From: Burkholderiales bacterium
GTDB lineage: Bacteria > Pseudomonadota > Gammaproteobacteria > Burkholderiales > SG8-39
Direction of reading: 5' to 3'
NCBI GenBank assembly: GCA_014860445.1
Contig: JACZJT010000010.1
Span: 62,001 to 126,000, forward strand
Length of the DNA stretch: 64,000 bases
The notes beneath the pieces were generated by a model. That model did no database searches. It saw nothing but the letters and a program-made list of their open reading frames with translations, and was not told where the DNA came from. The position numbers and the translations under genes are program-made. Below are positions 47,593 through 56,000 of this stretch, piece by piece (position 1 is the first letter of the stretch; each line of letters opens with the position of its first letter).

Positions 47593-47904
47593 CTAGCGGC
47601 GGCTGATCAGCATGCCGATGACGAGGCCGACGGCGCCGGCAATGCCCACCGCGCCCCACGGGTGATCGTGCACGTAATCGTCGGTGGCGCGCGCCGCCGC
47701 CTTGGTCTTGTCGACCATGGCTTCTTCGGCCCGGGCCAGCTTGTCCTTGGCGACACGCAGGCTTTCCTGTATGCGCTCGCGCGCGACCACTGCCTTTTCC
47801 CCCATCTGGCCGGCGGTCGCGCGCATCAATTCTTCCGCATCGGCGATAACAATGCGCATGTCGGATGCGAGCTTTTCCCGGGACATTTCGGTATTGGTGT
47901 TCAT
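47593..47904 (-). CDS. YqjD/ElaB-like (DUF883) membrane-anchored protein
   Basis: 103 residues from the ATG at 47904. An amphipathic, Ala/Lys/Glu-rich helical region (about 8-75) and a C-terminal membrane helix (HPWGAVGIAGAVGLVIGMLISRR), the DUF883 layout. In E. coli YqjD binds ribosomes and the membrane in stationary phase. First gene of a four-gene operon; divergent from the AmpG-type gene with 125 bases between. Confidence 0.86.
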   Translation of the reverse strand: MNTNTEMSREKLASDMRIVIADAEELMRATAGQMGEKAVVARERIQESLRVAKDKLARAEEAMVDKTKAAARATDDYVHDHPWGAVGIAGAVGLVIGMLISRR

Positions 47905-48029
47905 GGTGTCTTGCCTCTCTGACTGGAAATTTCCGCTCTCGCTAAAGCACTGGCGGAAGATACCAAGCCTACCGGCTTTCTCTCGTAAAATCAACCTTAT
48001 CTGACTGTAACGCGGGTAGAATCCGCAGC

Positions 48030-49280
48030 ATGTCGTCACCCTATCTGGAGATCCTGCGCAGTCCGCGCATTGCCGCCGTCCTGCTGCTCGGGTTTTCCTC
48101 CGGACTGCCGCTGGCGCTCACGGGCGGCACCTTGCAAGCCTGGCTCACCGTGTCAGGAACCGACATCATGACCATCGCCTGGTTCTCCTGGATCGGCATC
48201 CCCTATCTGCTCAAGTTTCTCTGGTCGCCCTTGATGGACCGCTATGTGCCGCCGTTTCTCGGCCGCCGCCGCGGGTGGATGCTGCTGACGCAGCTGGGCC
48301 TGGTCGCGGGCATACTCGGCATGGCGGTTTCCTCGCCGAGCGCCGACCTGTGGCTGCTCGGCTGCCTGGCGCTTTGGGTGGTGTTTGCTTCGGCTTCGCA
48401 GGACATCGTCATCGATGCCTATCGCACCGACCTGCTGCCGGCGAACGAGCGCGGCATGGGTGCAGCAGTGAGTGTTCTCGGCTATCGCATCGCGATGCTG
48501 GCCTCGGGCGGGCTTGCGCTGATCCTGGCCGACCGGATCGGCTGGCGCCAGACGTTTTTTGTCATGGCGGCGCTGATGAGCGTCGGTCTGGTGACCAGCC
48601 TGTTCGCGCCCGAACCTGCGCAGCGCGGAACGCCGCCGCGCAGCTTGCGCGATGCCGTGGTCGAGCCGCTCCGGGATCTCATGGCACGGCCGGGCGCATT
48701 GCAATTGCTCGCCCTGATTGCCTTGTACAAATTCGGCGACGCGCTCGCCGGCACGCTGACCACCGCCTTTTTGATCCGCGGTGTCGGCTTCTCGCTCACC
48801 GACGTGGGCACCATCAACAAGGCCCTGGGGCTGGTTTCGCTGCTGGTCGGCGGCCTCGTCGGCGGGCTGCTCCTGGTGCGCATGAGCCTGATGCGCGCGC
48901 TGCTTTTGTTCGGTGTGCTGCAGGCGATTTCCAACCTTTCGTTTGCGGTACTCGCCTGGGCCGGCAAGAGCTACCCGCTGCTGGTGTTCGCGGTCGGTTT
49001 CGAAAACCTCGCGAGCGGCATGGGCACCGCGGCTTTTGTCGCCTTTGCCATGGCGCTATGCAACCACAATTTCAGCGCGACGCAATATGCACTCCTGTCG
49101 GCCATCGCGTCGCTCGGGCGCATTCTGTTCGGTCCGGTCACCGGCGGCCTGGTCGAGGCCTGGGGCTGGGCAAACTTTTTCGTACTCACCTTTGCGGCCG
49201 CGCTGCCCGGTCTGTGGCTGGTTTGGCATATGCGCGCGCAGATCGCCGCGGTGGAACAAGGGCAGCCTCAAACGACCTGA
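48030..49280 (+). CDS. ampG: AmpG-type muropeptide permease (MFS)
   Basis: 416 residues with 12 hydrophobic segments. AmpG marks include RIAAVLLLGFSSGLPLALTGGTLQAWLT (about 13-40), LKFLWSPLMDRYVPPFLGRRRGW (about 61-83) and DIVIDAYRTDLLP (about 124-136). It imports anhydromuropeptides for cell-wall recycling. The symbol rests on family similarity; other AmpG-like MFS members exist. Confidence 0.82.
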   Translation: MSSPYLEILRSPRIAAVLLLGFSSGLPLALTGGTLQAWLTVSGTDIMTIAWFSWIGIPYLLKFLWSPLMDRYVPPFLGRRRGWMLLTQLGLVAGILGMAVSSPSADLWLLGCLALWVVFASASQDIVIDAYRTDLLPANERGMGAAVSVLGYRIAMLASGGLALILADRIGWRQTFFVMAALMSVGLVTSLFAPEPAQRGTPPRSLRDAVVEPLRDLMARPGALQLLALIALYKFGDALAGTLTTAFLIRGVGFSLTDVGTINKALGLVSLLVGGLVGGLLLVRMSLMRALLLFGVLQAISNLSFAVLAWAGKSYPLLVFAVGFENLASGMGTAAFVAFAMALCNHNFSATQYALLSAIASLGRILFGPVTGGLVEAWGWANFFVLTFAAALPGLWLVWHMRAQIAAVEQGQPQTT

Positions 49281-49312
49281 ACAGCTTGCGGCGGCAGCCC
49301 CGCCGCCCGGGC

Positions 49313-49924
49313 TCAGACCCGCGCGAAGCGGTAGACCGCGACGCTGCCACGCAGGTTCGGCGCGAAGCTGATCCGGCGGTCGCCCTGCATGACGATGCGC
49401 TCGATGATGCGCACCGCATGGGTCGCGCAGAAATCCTCAAAGTCCGAAAGCGTGCACAGGTGGACGTTGGGCGTGTCGTACCACAGGTGGGGCAGCACAT
49501 CCGAGCGCGGCATGCGGCCGCGCATGATCTGCAGACGCTGCGGCCAGTAACCGAAATTGGGAAAGGAGACGATGCCCTGCCGGCCGACCCGCAGCATCTC
49601 CATGATGATTTCCTCGGTATGGTGCATGGCTTGCAGCGTTTGCGACAGGATGACGTAATCGAAGGACCCGGCATCAAATCCGGCCAGGCCCGCTTCCAGG
49701 TCGCTCTGGATAACGTTGACCGAGTTTTTTACGCAGGCGAGCACGTTCGCGTCGCTGATTTCCACTCCGTAGCCTAGGACTTCGCGACTTCGATTCAGAT
49801 ACTTGAGCAGCAGGCCTTCGCCGCAGCCCAGATCGAGCACGCTCGCGCCGGGCGGCACCCAGGAAGCAATGGCTTCCAGGTCGGCGCGGCCGGCGATCGC
49901 CGGAACCGGGAGGGCGGCGTTCAT
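49313..49924 (-). CDS. metW: MetW, methionine biosynthesis methyltransferase-like protein
   Basis: 203 residues, SAM-binding fold with [16 protein letters not shown] (about 30-45), [15 protein letters not shown] and [10 protein letters not shown], typical of MetW. It works with MetX in homoserine O-acylation. Starts with a 4-base overlap with metX. Confidence 0.94.
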   Translation of the reverse strand: MNAALPVPAIAGRADLEAIASWVPPGASVLDLGCGEGLLLKYLNRSREVLGYGVEISDANVLACVKNSVNVIQSDLEAGLAGFDAGSFDYVILSQTLQAMHHTEEIIMEMLRVGRQGIVSFPNFGYWPQRLQIMRGRMPRSDVLPHLWYDTPNVHLCTLSDFEDFCATHAVRIIERIVMQGDRRISFAPNLRGSVAVYRFARV

Positions 49925-51060
49925 ACCTGCGCTCCCAAGTCGTTGGCCACGTTTTCGAAGTACGCCCGCACCAGCGCGAGGTAGCGCTCGTCATCGAGCA
50001 GGAAGGCGTCGTGCCCGTGCGGCGCATTGATCTCCGCGTAACAAACGCTGGCGCGATTGTCGAGCAGGGCCTTGACGATCTCGCGCGAGCGTTCCGGCGC
50101 GAAGCGCCAGTCCGAGGTGAATGAGGCCACGAAGAATTTCGCCGTGGCCGGCGCGAGCGCCCGCGCGAGGTCGCCGTCGCAGGCCGCGGCCGGGTCGAAA
50201 TAGTCCAGCGCGCGCGTAATCAGCAGATAGGTATTGGCGTCGAAGTACTCGGAGAACTTGTCTCCCTGATGGCGCAGGTAGGACTCGACTTCGAAATCGA
50301 CGTCGAAATGGAAGTTGATCGCGCCCGAGCGCAGGCTGCGGCCGAATTTTTCCATCATCGCGTCGTCCGACAGATAGGTGATATGGCCGATCATGCGCGC
50401 CAGCCGCAGGCCGCGGCGCGGAATCACGTTGTAGGCGTAGAAATCGCCGCCGTGAAAGTCCGGATCGGTGGTGATGGCCTGTCGAGCGACCTCGTTGAAG
50501 GCGATGTTCTGCGCCGAAAGCTTGGGTGCCGCGGCGATAACAATCGAGTTTGCGATCCGCTCCGGGAAGGCGATGGCCCACTGCAGCGCCTGCATCGCGC
50601 CCAGGCTCCCGCCCATCACCGCGGCAAAGCGCGCGATGCCGAGGCGGTCGGCGAGGCGCGCCTGCGCTTCGACCCAGTCCTCGACCGTCACCACCGGGAA
50701 ACTGGAGCCGTAGGCCTTGCCGGTCTTCGGATTGATCGAGGCCGGACCGGTGGAGCCGAAGCAGCCGCCCGGATTGTTGACCCCGATGACAAAGAACTTG
50801 TCGGTGTCCAGGGGCTTCCCCGGGCCGATCATGTTGTCCCACCAGCCTACTTTGCGCGGGTCTTCGGCATAGAATCCGGCAACGTGATGCGAAGCGTTGA
50901 GCGCGTGGCACACCAGTACCGCGTTGGATTTTTCCGCGTTCAGCGTGCCGTAGGTTTCGTACATCAGATCGTAGGCGTCCAGCACCGCGCCGCTCCTGCA
51001 TGCGAGCGGCGTATCGAAGTGCATGGTCTGCGGCGTTACCGCGCCTACTGAATTACTCAT
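49921..51060 (-). CDS. metX: Homoserine O-acyltransferase MetX
   Basis: 379 residues. Alpha/beta hydrolase fold with the nucleophile elbow [13 protein letters not shown] near 150, [14 protein letters not shown] near 52 and the catalytic His in PHGHDAFLL near 355. It acylates homoserine for methionine synthesis; with MetW in Betaproteobacteria the acyl donor is often succinyl-CoA rather than acetyl-CoA, so I do not fix it. A strong Shine-Dalgarno (GAAGGAAG) precedes the ATG. TATATT lies about 20 bases before the ATG. Confidence 0.93.
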   Translation of the reverse strand: MSNSVGAVTPQTMHFDTPLACRSGAVLDAYDLMYETYGTLNAEKSNAVLVCHALNASHHVAGFYAEDPRKVGWWDNMIGPGKPLDTDKFFVIGVNNPGGCFGSTGPASINPKTGKAYGSSFPVVTVEDWVEAQARLADRLGIARFAAVMGGSLGAMQALQWAIAFPERIANSIVIAAAPKLSAQNIAFNEVARQAITTDPDFHGGDFYAYNVIPRRGLRLARMIGHITYLSDDAMMEKFGRSLRSGAINFHFDVDFEVESYLRHQGDKFSEYFDANTYLLITRALDYFDPAAACDGDLARALAPATAKFFVASFTSDWRFAPERSREIVKALLDNRASVCYAEINAPHGHDAFLLDDERYLALVRAYFENVANDLGAQV

Positions 51061-51163
51061 CTTCCTTCACCGACAAAATATAACGTTCGGAACTGGGTAC
51101 GGCAGCGCCTAGTCTGTCGATTCTTGACACCCGGCGCGTCGCGAGGCACGAGCCTTTAAGCAG

Positions 51164-51208
51164 CCCGCGCTAGCTTTACGCGCGGGCGGTCCACTTCACG
51201 CGCCCGCG
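51164..51208 (-). other. Two overlapping stable hairpins upstream of metX
   Basis: Hairpin A pairs CCCGCGC (51164-51170) with GCGCGGG (51180-51186). Hairpin B pairs CGCGGGCG (51181-51188) with CGCCCGCG (51201-51208). They share bases 51181-51186, so only one can form at a time. They lie between the ptsI terminator and metX, 104-148 bases upstream of the metX ATG. The other 155 bases of this gap (51256-51416, up to ptsI) hold nothing I recognise. Confidence 0.4.
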
Positions 51209-51221
51209 GTCCCAGAATGCA

Positions 51222-51255
51222 AAAACCCGTTCAGCTTGCTCGCTAAACGGGTTTC
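51222..51255 (-). terminator. Intrinsic terminator of the PTS operon
   Basis: AAACCCGTT and AACGGGTTT form a long stem with AGC/GCT inside, around the loop TTGCTC, and on the minus strand the stem is followed by TTTTTG. It lies about 160 bases after the ptsI stop, so it ends transcripts of ptsI. Confidence 0.75.
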
Positions 51256-51416
51256 CCGCGCTTTAGCCGTATTTGTTTTTCACTCGGTCGATGTCCTGAC
51301 CGGCGGCGCCCGCAAGCTGACCATCAAATCGGCGCTGAGGTGAAAGATACCCGCGAAGCCGGGGCCCTGTCAATCGGCGCCCAAAGCGTGCTGAAAGGGT
51401 GCGCCGGGCGCGGCCC

Positions 51417-53141
51417 TCAGGCGTTGAGTTTCTCCAGCAGCCGTTTCGCTTTTTCCGGGTCGTCCGCATGCAGTATTCGGCTGGAGAGTTTGTCGAGCTC
51501 GCCGAGGTCGCTCTTGAGCACCTGTTGCTTGACCGCGAGCAAATTCGCCGGATGCATGGAAAACTGGCGCAGCCCGAATCCGAGCAAGAGGCGCGTCAGC
51601 GTTACGTCGCCCGCCATTTCCCCGCACACCGCCACCGGAACGTTTCCGCGGCTTCCGGTCTTGATCGTGTGCGCGATCAAATGCAGCACCGCCGGATGCA
51701 GCGGGTTGTACAGGTGCGATACGCTGTCGTCGGTGCGGTCGATGGCAAGCGTGTACTGGATCAGGTCGTTGGTGCCGATCGACAGAAAATCGAGCTTGCG
51801 CACGAATACGCCTAGCGACAATGCCGCCGCCGGCACTTCGATCATGCCGCCGACCTCGATGCCTTGGTCGTAAGGCACTTTCTGCTCATCGAGAGACTGC
51901 TTTGCCCGTCCGATCATGGCGAGAGCTTGGTCGATCTCATGCGCGTGCGCGAGCATCGGAAGCAGCAGCCGGATTTTGCCGTAATGCGAAGCGCGCAGGA
52001 TGGCGCGCAGCTGCGTCTGGAACATCTGCGGTTCTGCAAGGCACAGCCGGATCGCGCGTAAACCCATGGCCGGATTGGGGCCGCTGCGCGCGCTGCTGTT
52101 TACCGCCTTGTCCGCGCCGAGGTCGAGCGTGCGTATGGTCACGGGCATGCCGTGCATGGCTTGCGCCACGTGCCGGTAAGCTTCGAACTGCTCATCCTCG
52201 CCGGGCAGCTCTTTGCGATTGAGAAACAAAAATTCGCTGCGGAACAGGCCCACGCCGGACGCGCCGGACTCTCGCACCTTCTCAACATCCTGTGGCAGCT
52301 CGATATTGGCGTGCAGGTCCACTGCGGCGCCGTCGCGCGTGGTTGTGGGCGTGGCGCGGATGCGCTTGAGTTTTTGCCGTCCGAGTTCGATTTGCCGCTG
52401 GCGCTCCACGTACTCCTTGAGCACCCGTTCGTCCGGATCGACGATGAGCACCCCGTGCACGCCGTCGATAATCACCAGCTCGCCCTCATTCACCATCTGC
52501 CGCGCAGAGTGCGCGCCGACAATGGCCGGTATGTTGAGGCTGCGCGCCACGATGGCGGTGTGCGAGGTCACCCCGCCCAGGTCGGTGACAAAGCCCGCAT
52601 ACTGGTGCTGCTTGAACAGGATCATGTCCGCGGGGGACAGGTCGTGCGCCACCACGATCAGGCTCGCTTCATGCGCCGGTGTGGCGCTCCCGCGCCCGGG
52701 CTGTTCCTGCATCGCCTTGAGCGCGCGTTCCACCACCTGCACGACATCGGCCTTTCTTTCGCGCAGGTACGGGTCTTCGATCTTGTCGAACTGTGCAACC
52801 AGGTAGTCCATCTGCTGCACCAGCGCCCATTCGGCATTGCAACGCAGGCTGCGGATCAGATCCCGCGGCGCCTGCGAAAGCGTCGCATCATCGAGGATCA
52901 TCAGATGCAGGCTCAGAAACGCGCCCAGCTCGGCCGGTGCGCCTTCGGGGACGTTGCGGCGCAACCCCTGGAGTTCCGCGCGTACATTGTCCACCGCCGT
53001 CGAGAAGCGCATCACCTCGAGCTCGATGTGTTCGGGCGCGACGGCGTAATGCGCCACTTCCAGGCGTGCGCTGGAAATCAGGTGCACCCGGCCGATCGCG
53101 ATGCCGCCGCCTACGCCTGCACCGTGTAAGGTGAAGCTCAC
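51417..53141 (-). CDS. ptsI: Phosphotransferase system enzyme I
   Basis: 574 residues. PEP-dependent kinase of the PTS, with the phosphorylated His194 in GGVTSHTAIVAR, the PEP-binding domain (GVGLFRSEFLFL near 300; EVGGMIEVPAA near 430) and SIGTNDLIQYTLAIDR near 455. It passes phosphate to HPr. No sugar permease (EIIBC) is nearby, so a regulatory PTS is likely. It overlaps ptsH by 4 bases. Confidence 0.95.
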   Translation of the reverse strand: MSFTLHGAGVGGGIAIGRVHLISSARLEVAHYAVAPEHIELEVMRFSTAVDNVRAELQGLRRNVPEGAPAELGAFLSLHLMILDDATLSQAPRDLIRSLRCNAEWALVQQMDYLVAQFDKIEDPYLRERKADVVQVVERALKAMQEQPGRGSATPAHEASLIVVAHDLSPADMILFKQHQYAGFVTDLGGVTSHTAIVARSLNIPAIVGAHSARQMVNEGELVIIDGVHGVLIVDPDERVLKEYVERQRQIELGRQKLKRIRATPTTTRDGAAVDLHANIELPQDVEKVRESGASGVGLFRSEFLFLNRKELPGEDEQFEAYRHVAQAMHGMPVTIRTLDLGADKAVNSSARSGPNPAMGLRAIRLCLAEPQMFQTQLRAILRASHYGKIRLLLPMLAHAHEIDQALAMIGRAKQSLDEQKVPYDQGIEVGGMIEVPAAALSLGVFVRKLDFLSIGTNDLIQYTLAIDRTDDSVSHLYNPLHPAVLHLIAHTIKTGSRGNVPVAVCGEMAGDVTLTRLLLGFGLRQFSMHPANLLAVKQQVLKSDLGELDKLSSRILHADDPEKAKRLLEKLNA

Positions 53142-53407
53142 TCGCTCTCCCCGAATTTCCCTTCGATCAGGCGCAGGATGGATTGCAGCGCCGTGTCGGC
53201 GTCGCTGCCGTCCGTTTCCACGCTGATCGTCGCGCCCTTTCCAGCGGCGAGCATCATCACGCCCATGATGCTCTTGGCATTGACGCGGCGCCCGTTGCGC
53301 GTCAGCCAGATCTCGCTCTCGTACCCGCTGGCGAGCTGGGTCAGCTTGGCCGCCGCGCGCGCATGCAGCCCGAGCTTGTTGACGATTTCAATCTCGGTTT
53401 GCGGCAT
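53138..53407 (-). CDS. ptsH: Phosphocarrier protein HPr
   Basis: 89 residues. Active His15 in LGLHARAAAK and Ser46 in AKSIMGVMML, the site phosphorylated by HPr kinase. It overlaps the EIIA gene by 20 bases and ptsI by 4. Confidence 0.95.
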   Translation of the reverse strand: MPQTEIEIVNKLGLHARAAAKLTQLASGYESEIWLTRNGRRVNAKSIMGVMMLAAGKGATISVETDGSDADTALQSILRLIEGKFGESE

Positions 53408-53801
53408 TGCAGGCGTCGGTATTCAAATGGATTACTCCCGCCACGCCGCCGCTGATGGCTTTCTCGGCAACGGTGGCGAGGGCTTCTTCGCGATAGGTCA
53501 GGGCGCGGATCAGCATCGGCAGATTGACCCCGGAAATCCCCTCGACCCGTCCGGGAGCGAGCAGGCGCGTGGCGATATTGGAGGGCGTGGCGCCGAGGAT
53601 GTCGCTGAACACCAGCACACCCTGGCCCTGGTCGAGCTGTTTCACCAGCTCTCTGGCTTGCGGCAGGATCGCCTCCGGGTCGTCGTGAATGGTGACGCCG
53701 AGCTGGCGAACCTGCGGCGGGCGCTTGCCCATCACGTGGCTGGCGCAGTGGATCAGGGCTTCGCCGAAGGCGCCGTGGGCAACGATGAGGATTCCGACCA
53801 T
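53388..53801 (-). CDS. PTS EIIA, mannose family
   Basis: 137 residues. Starts MVGILIVAHGAFGEALI with His9 as the phosphorylation site; VFSDILGATPSNIAT is the EIIA-Man signature. No EIIB, IIC or IID partner is present here, so it is probably a regulatory protein, as reported in other Proteobacteria for the gshB-EIIA-ptsH-ptsI locus. It begins 43 bases after gshB. Confidence 0.9.
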   Translation of the reverse strand: MVGILIVAHGAFGEALIHCASHVMGKRPPQVRQLGVTIHDDPEAILPQARELVKQLDQGQGVLVFSDILGATPSNIATRLLAPGRVEGISGVNLPMLIRALTYREEALATVAEKAISGGVAGVIHLNTDACNAANRD

Positions 53802-53843
53802 GGCATTAACTCTCGAATTAAGTGTTAGGGACGACCTGCTGCA

Positions 53844-54788
53844 TCAGGCGGCGCACGCTTTCTCCAGCGCGTTGATGAACAGCGCGGCGACGTTGCAGCC
53901 GGTTTGCTCGCGGATTTCCTGGAAGCAGGTCGGGCTGGTGACATTGACTTCGGTGAGGTAGTTGCCGATCACGTCCAGCCCCACCAGCAACAGGCCGCGC
54001 CGTGCGAGTTCCGGGCCGAGTGCGCGGGCGATCTCCATTTCGCGCGCCGTCAGCGGCATCGCCACGCCCTTGCCGCCGGCGGCCAGATTGCCGCGCGTCT
54101 CGCCCGCCTTGGGAATGCGTGCGAGGCTGTAAGGCACCGGCTCTCCCGCGATCAGCAGGACGCGTTTGTCGCCTTCGCGAATTTCCGGGATATAGCGCTG
54201 TGCCATGATCGACCGCGTGCCGTGCCAGGTGATCGTCTCGACGATCACGTAGCGGTTCGGGTCGGTATCGGTGACGCGAAACACCTGAGCCCCGCCCATG
54301 CCGTCCAGTGGTTTCACCACCACGTCGGCGTGGGCGTCGATGAAATCATGGATCTGCTTTTCCATGCGCGTCACCAGCGTCGGGCTGGTGAATTGCGGGA
54401 ACTCCGCAATCGCCAGTTTCTCGCTGTGGTCGCGCAGCGCGCGCGGATCGTTGAATACCCTGGCGCCTTCGCGTACGGCCAGTTCCAGCAGCCAGGTGGC
54501 GGTGACGTACTCCATGTCGAAGGGCGGATCCTTGCGCATGAGTACTGCGTCGAAGTCGGCGAGCGTGTCTTCGCGCGGCGAATCGGTTCGATACCAGCGC
54601 TCCTTCTCGCCGGTCAACTCAAGCCGGCAGGATTCTCCGATCACACGGCCGCGCTTCCACATCACGCCGTCCTGCATCAAGACGTGCAACTCGTGCCCGC
54701 GCGCGGCTGCTTCCGCCATCATCGCGTAGGTCGTGTCTTTATAGGTCTTGATGTGTTCCAGCGGATCAAGAATGATCGCAATTTTCAT
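53844..54788 (-). CDS. gshB: Glutathione synthetase
   Basis: 314 residues. ATP-grasp ligase joining gamma-glutamylcysteine and glycine. MKIAIILDPLEHIKTYKDTTYAMM at the N-terminus, VVKPLDGMGGAQVFRV near 153 and NVTSPTCFQEI near 283 match GshB. First gene of the leftward EIIA-HPr-EI locus. Confidence 0.95.
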   Translation of the reverse strand: MKIAIILDPLEHIKTYKDTTYAMMAEAAARGHELHVLMQDGVMWKRGRVIGESCRLELTGEKERWYRTDSPREDTLADFDAVLMRKDPPFDMEYVTATWLLELAVREGARVFNDPRALRDHSEKLAIAEFPQFTSPTLVTRMEKQIHDFIDAHADVVVKPLDGMGGAQVFRVTDTDPNRYVIVETITWHGTRSIMAQRYIPEIREGDKRVLLIAGEPVPYSLARIPKAGETRGNLAAGGKGVAMPLTAREMEIARALGPELARRGLLLVGLDVIGNYLTEVNVTSPTCFQEIREQTGCNVAALFINALEKACAA

Positions 54789-54913
54789 GGTGCCGAGCGC
54801 AGCGCGCGAAACCCGTTAAGCAGACAGGCTGATTCTAACAGCGACTCGGTACGGGCGCGCCCGCAGGCGGCGCACGAAGCAGGCCGCAACCCCCCCGCGT
54901 GTTGCAGCAAAAC

Positions 54914-54937
54914 AAAAAAGGCGGCAAGGCCGCCTTC
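54914..54937 (-). terminator. Intrinsic terminator of the cytochrome c gene
   Basis: AAGGCGGC and GCCGCCTT pair around a 3-base loop. On the minus strand the stem is followed by a T-rich tract (TTTTTTGTTTTG). It lies just after the stop of the diheme cytochrome c gene at 54961, in the direction of its transcription. Confidence 0.8.
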
Positions 54938-54960
54938 TTCGGGTCCATCTTTGTGGACGA

Positions 54961-55767
54961 CTACTTCACCAGCTCCGCCAGATAATCAACCGCCGCCTTG
55001 ACATCGGCGTCGGCGAGGGCGGTGTTGCCGCCCTTGGCTGGCATTGCCCCCTTGCCCTTGAGCGCGTTGGCATAGAGCGCGTTCATCCCGGTCTTGAGGC
55101 GCGGCGCCCAGGCGGCCTTGTCACCGGCCTTGGGCGCGCCGGCCACGCCGGCAGCGTGACAGGGCATGCAAGTGGTGTCGTAGATTTTCTTGCCGTCGAT
55201 GCCCGCGGCCGCGGTTGCCGTTTTTTCGGCCGCCGCTGGCGCCGCCGGCGCAGCACCCGCCGCCGGCTCCTTGAATTTGGCCCCGGCAGAATTTGCGATG
55301 AACACCAGCGCACGCTCGAGCTCGAGGTCGCTCAGGTCAGCGCCACCGCCGCGCGGCGGCATCGCATTCAGGCCCTTGATGGCCGAGGCCAGCAACGCCG
55401 TCTGCCCTTTCTTCAGGCGCGCGGCCCAGGCGGCTTCGTCGCCGAACTTCGGTGCTCCGGCCGCGCCGCTCGCATGGCAGGCGCCGCATACCGATTTGTA
55501 GACGTCTTCGCCGCTTCTCGGTCCGGCGGCCGCATTTGCGCCGGCTTCGGCGAAGGCCAGATCGCCCACAGGCTTCAGGCGGGTTGCCACGGCATTGGGC
55601 GACATCGCCGCGCTGTCCATGTCGACGCTGCGTATATTGGCGATGAACTGCGAAAGCATGACGATGAGCAGGATCGGCACCAGGAAAGCGAGCGCGACGG
55701 TAATGATCAGTTGCTTGGGCGTCTTGATCGGGCTTTCGTGCCCCTCGGCATGCTCGTTCTGGCTCAT
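54961..55767 (-). CDS. Membrane-anchored diheme cytochrome c (c5-like domains in tandem)
   Basis: 268 residues. One N-terminal membrane helix (about 20-43), then two similar domains, each with a CxxCH heme site: CGACH at 94-98 and CMPCH at 200-204. Each is followed at about 40 residues by an axial Met in a MPPRGG or MPAKGG motif, and by the repeats AWA(A/P)RLK.G..AL. The second domain is about 60 residues after an Ala/Pro-rich linker. Cytochrome c5 family; electron carrier in the periplasm. It is the last coding gene before the tRNA. Confidence 0.9.
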   Translation of the reverse strand: MSQNEHAEGHESPIKTPKQLIITVALAFLVPILLIVMLSQFIANIRSVDMDSAAMSPNAVATRLKPVGDLAFAEAGANAAAGPRSGEDVYKSVCGACHASGAAGAPKFGDEAAWAARLKKGQTALLASAIKGLNAMPPRGGGADLSDLELERALVFIANSAGAKFKEPAAGAAPAAPAAAEKTATAAAGIDGKKIYDTTCMPCHAAGVAGAPKAGDKAAWAPRLKTGMNALYANALKGKGAMPAKGGNTALADADVKAAVDYLAELVK

Positions 55768-55880
55768 TGGTTTCCTGCTCTAAGTCGTTGCAATCGCGCG
55801 CATTATAGTCGCAATTCATGCTTGCTTAAAAGCATCGCCGCACGCTGGCATCCGGCAAAAGCCGGTATACTTCGGCCGAC

Positions 55881-55957
55881 GCGCCCGTAGCTCAGCTGGA
55901 TAGAGTGTTGGTTTCCGAAACCAAAGGTCACAGGTTCGACTCCTGTCGGGCGCGCCA
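55881..55957 (+). tRNA. tRNA-Arg (anticodon CCG)
   Basis: 77 bases. Acceptor GCGCCCG pairs with CGGGCGC, followed by discriminator G and an encoded CCA. The D arm has GCTCAGCTGGATAGAGT, the anticodon stem TTGGT/ACCAA closes the loop TTCCGAA with anticodon CCG (reads CGG), and the T arm is CAGGTTCGACTCCTG. TATACT at 55866 may be its -10. Confidence 0.95.
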
Positions 55958-55974
55958 CTCTTCTCAATAAAATC

Positions 55975-56000
55975 AAGCCTTATCGCCGGGGCTTTTTTTT
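55975..56000 (+). terminator. Intrinsic terminator after tRNA-Arg
   Basis: AAGCC pairs with GGCTT (short stem, 10-base loop) and runs into eight T. It overlaps the end of the LysR gene on the other strand. The stem is weak but the position is right. Confidence 0.5.

Noticed and set aside
51263-51469. 68-codon minus-strand frame between ptsI and its terminator
   Set aside because: Partly overlaps the end of ptsI in another frame, and its translation resembles no family. I treat the region as the ptsI 3' untranslated part.
55822-55872. Full promoter for tRNA-Arg
   Set aside because: TATACT is plausible as -10, but no good -35 is found at 15-19 bases, so no promoter is listed.
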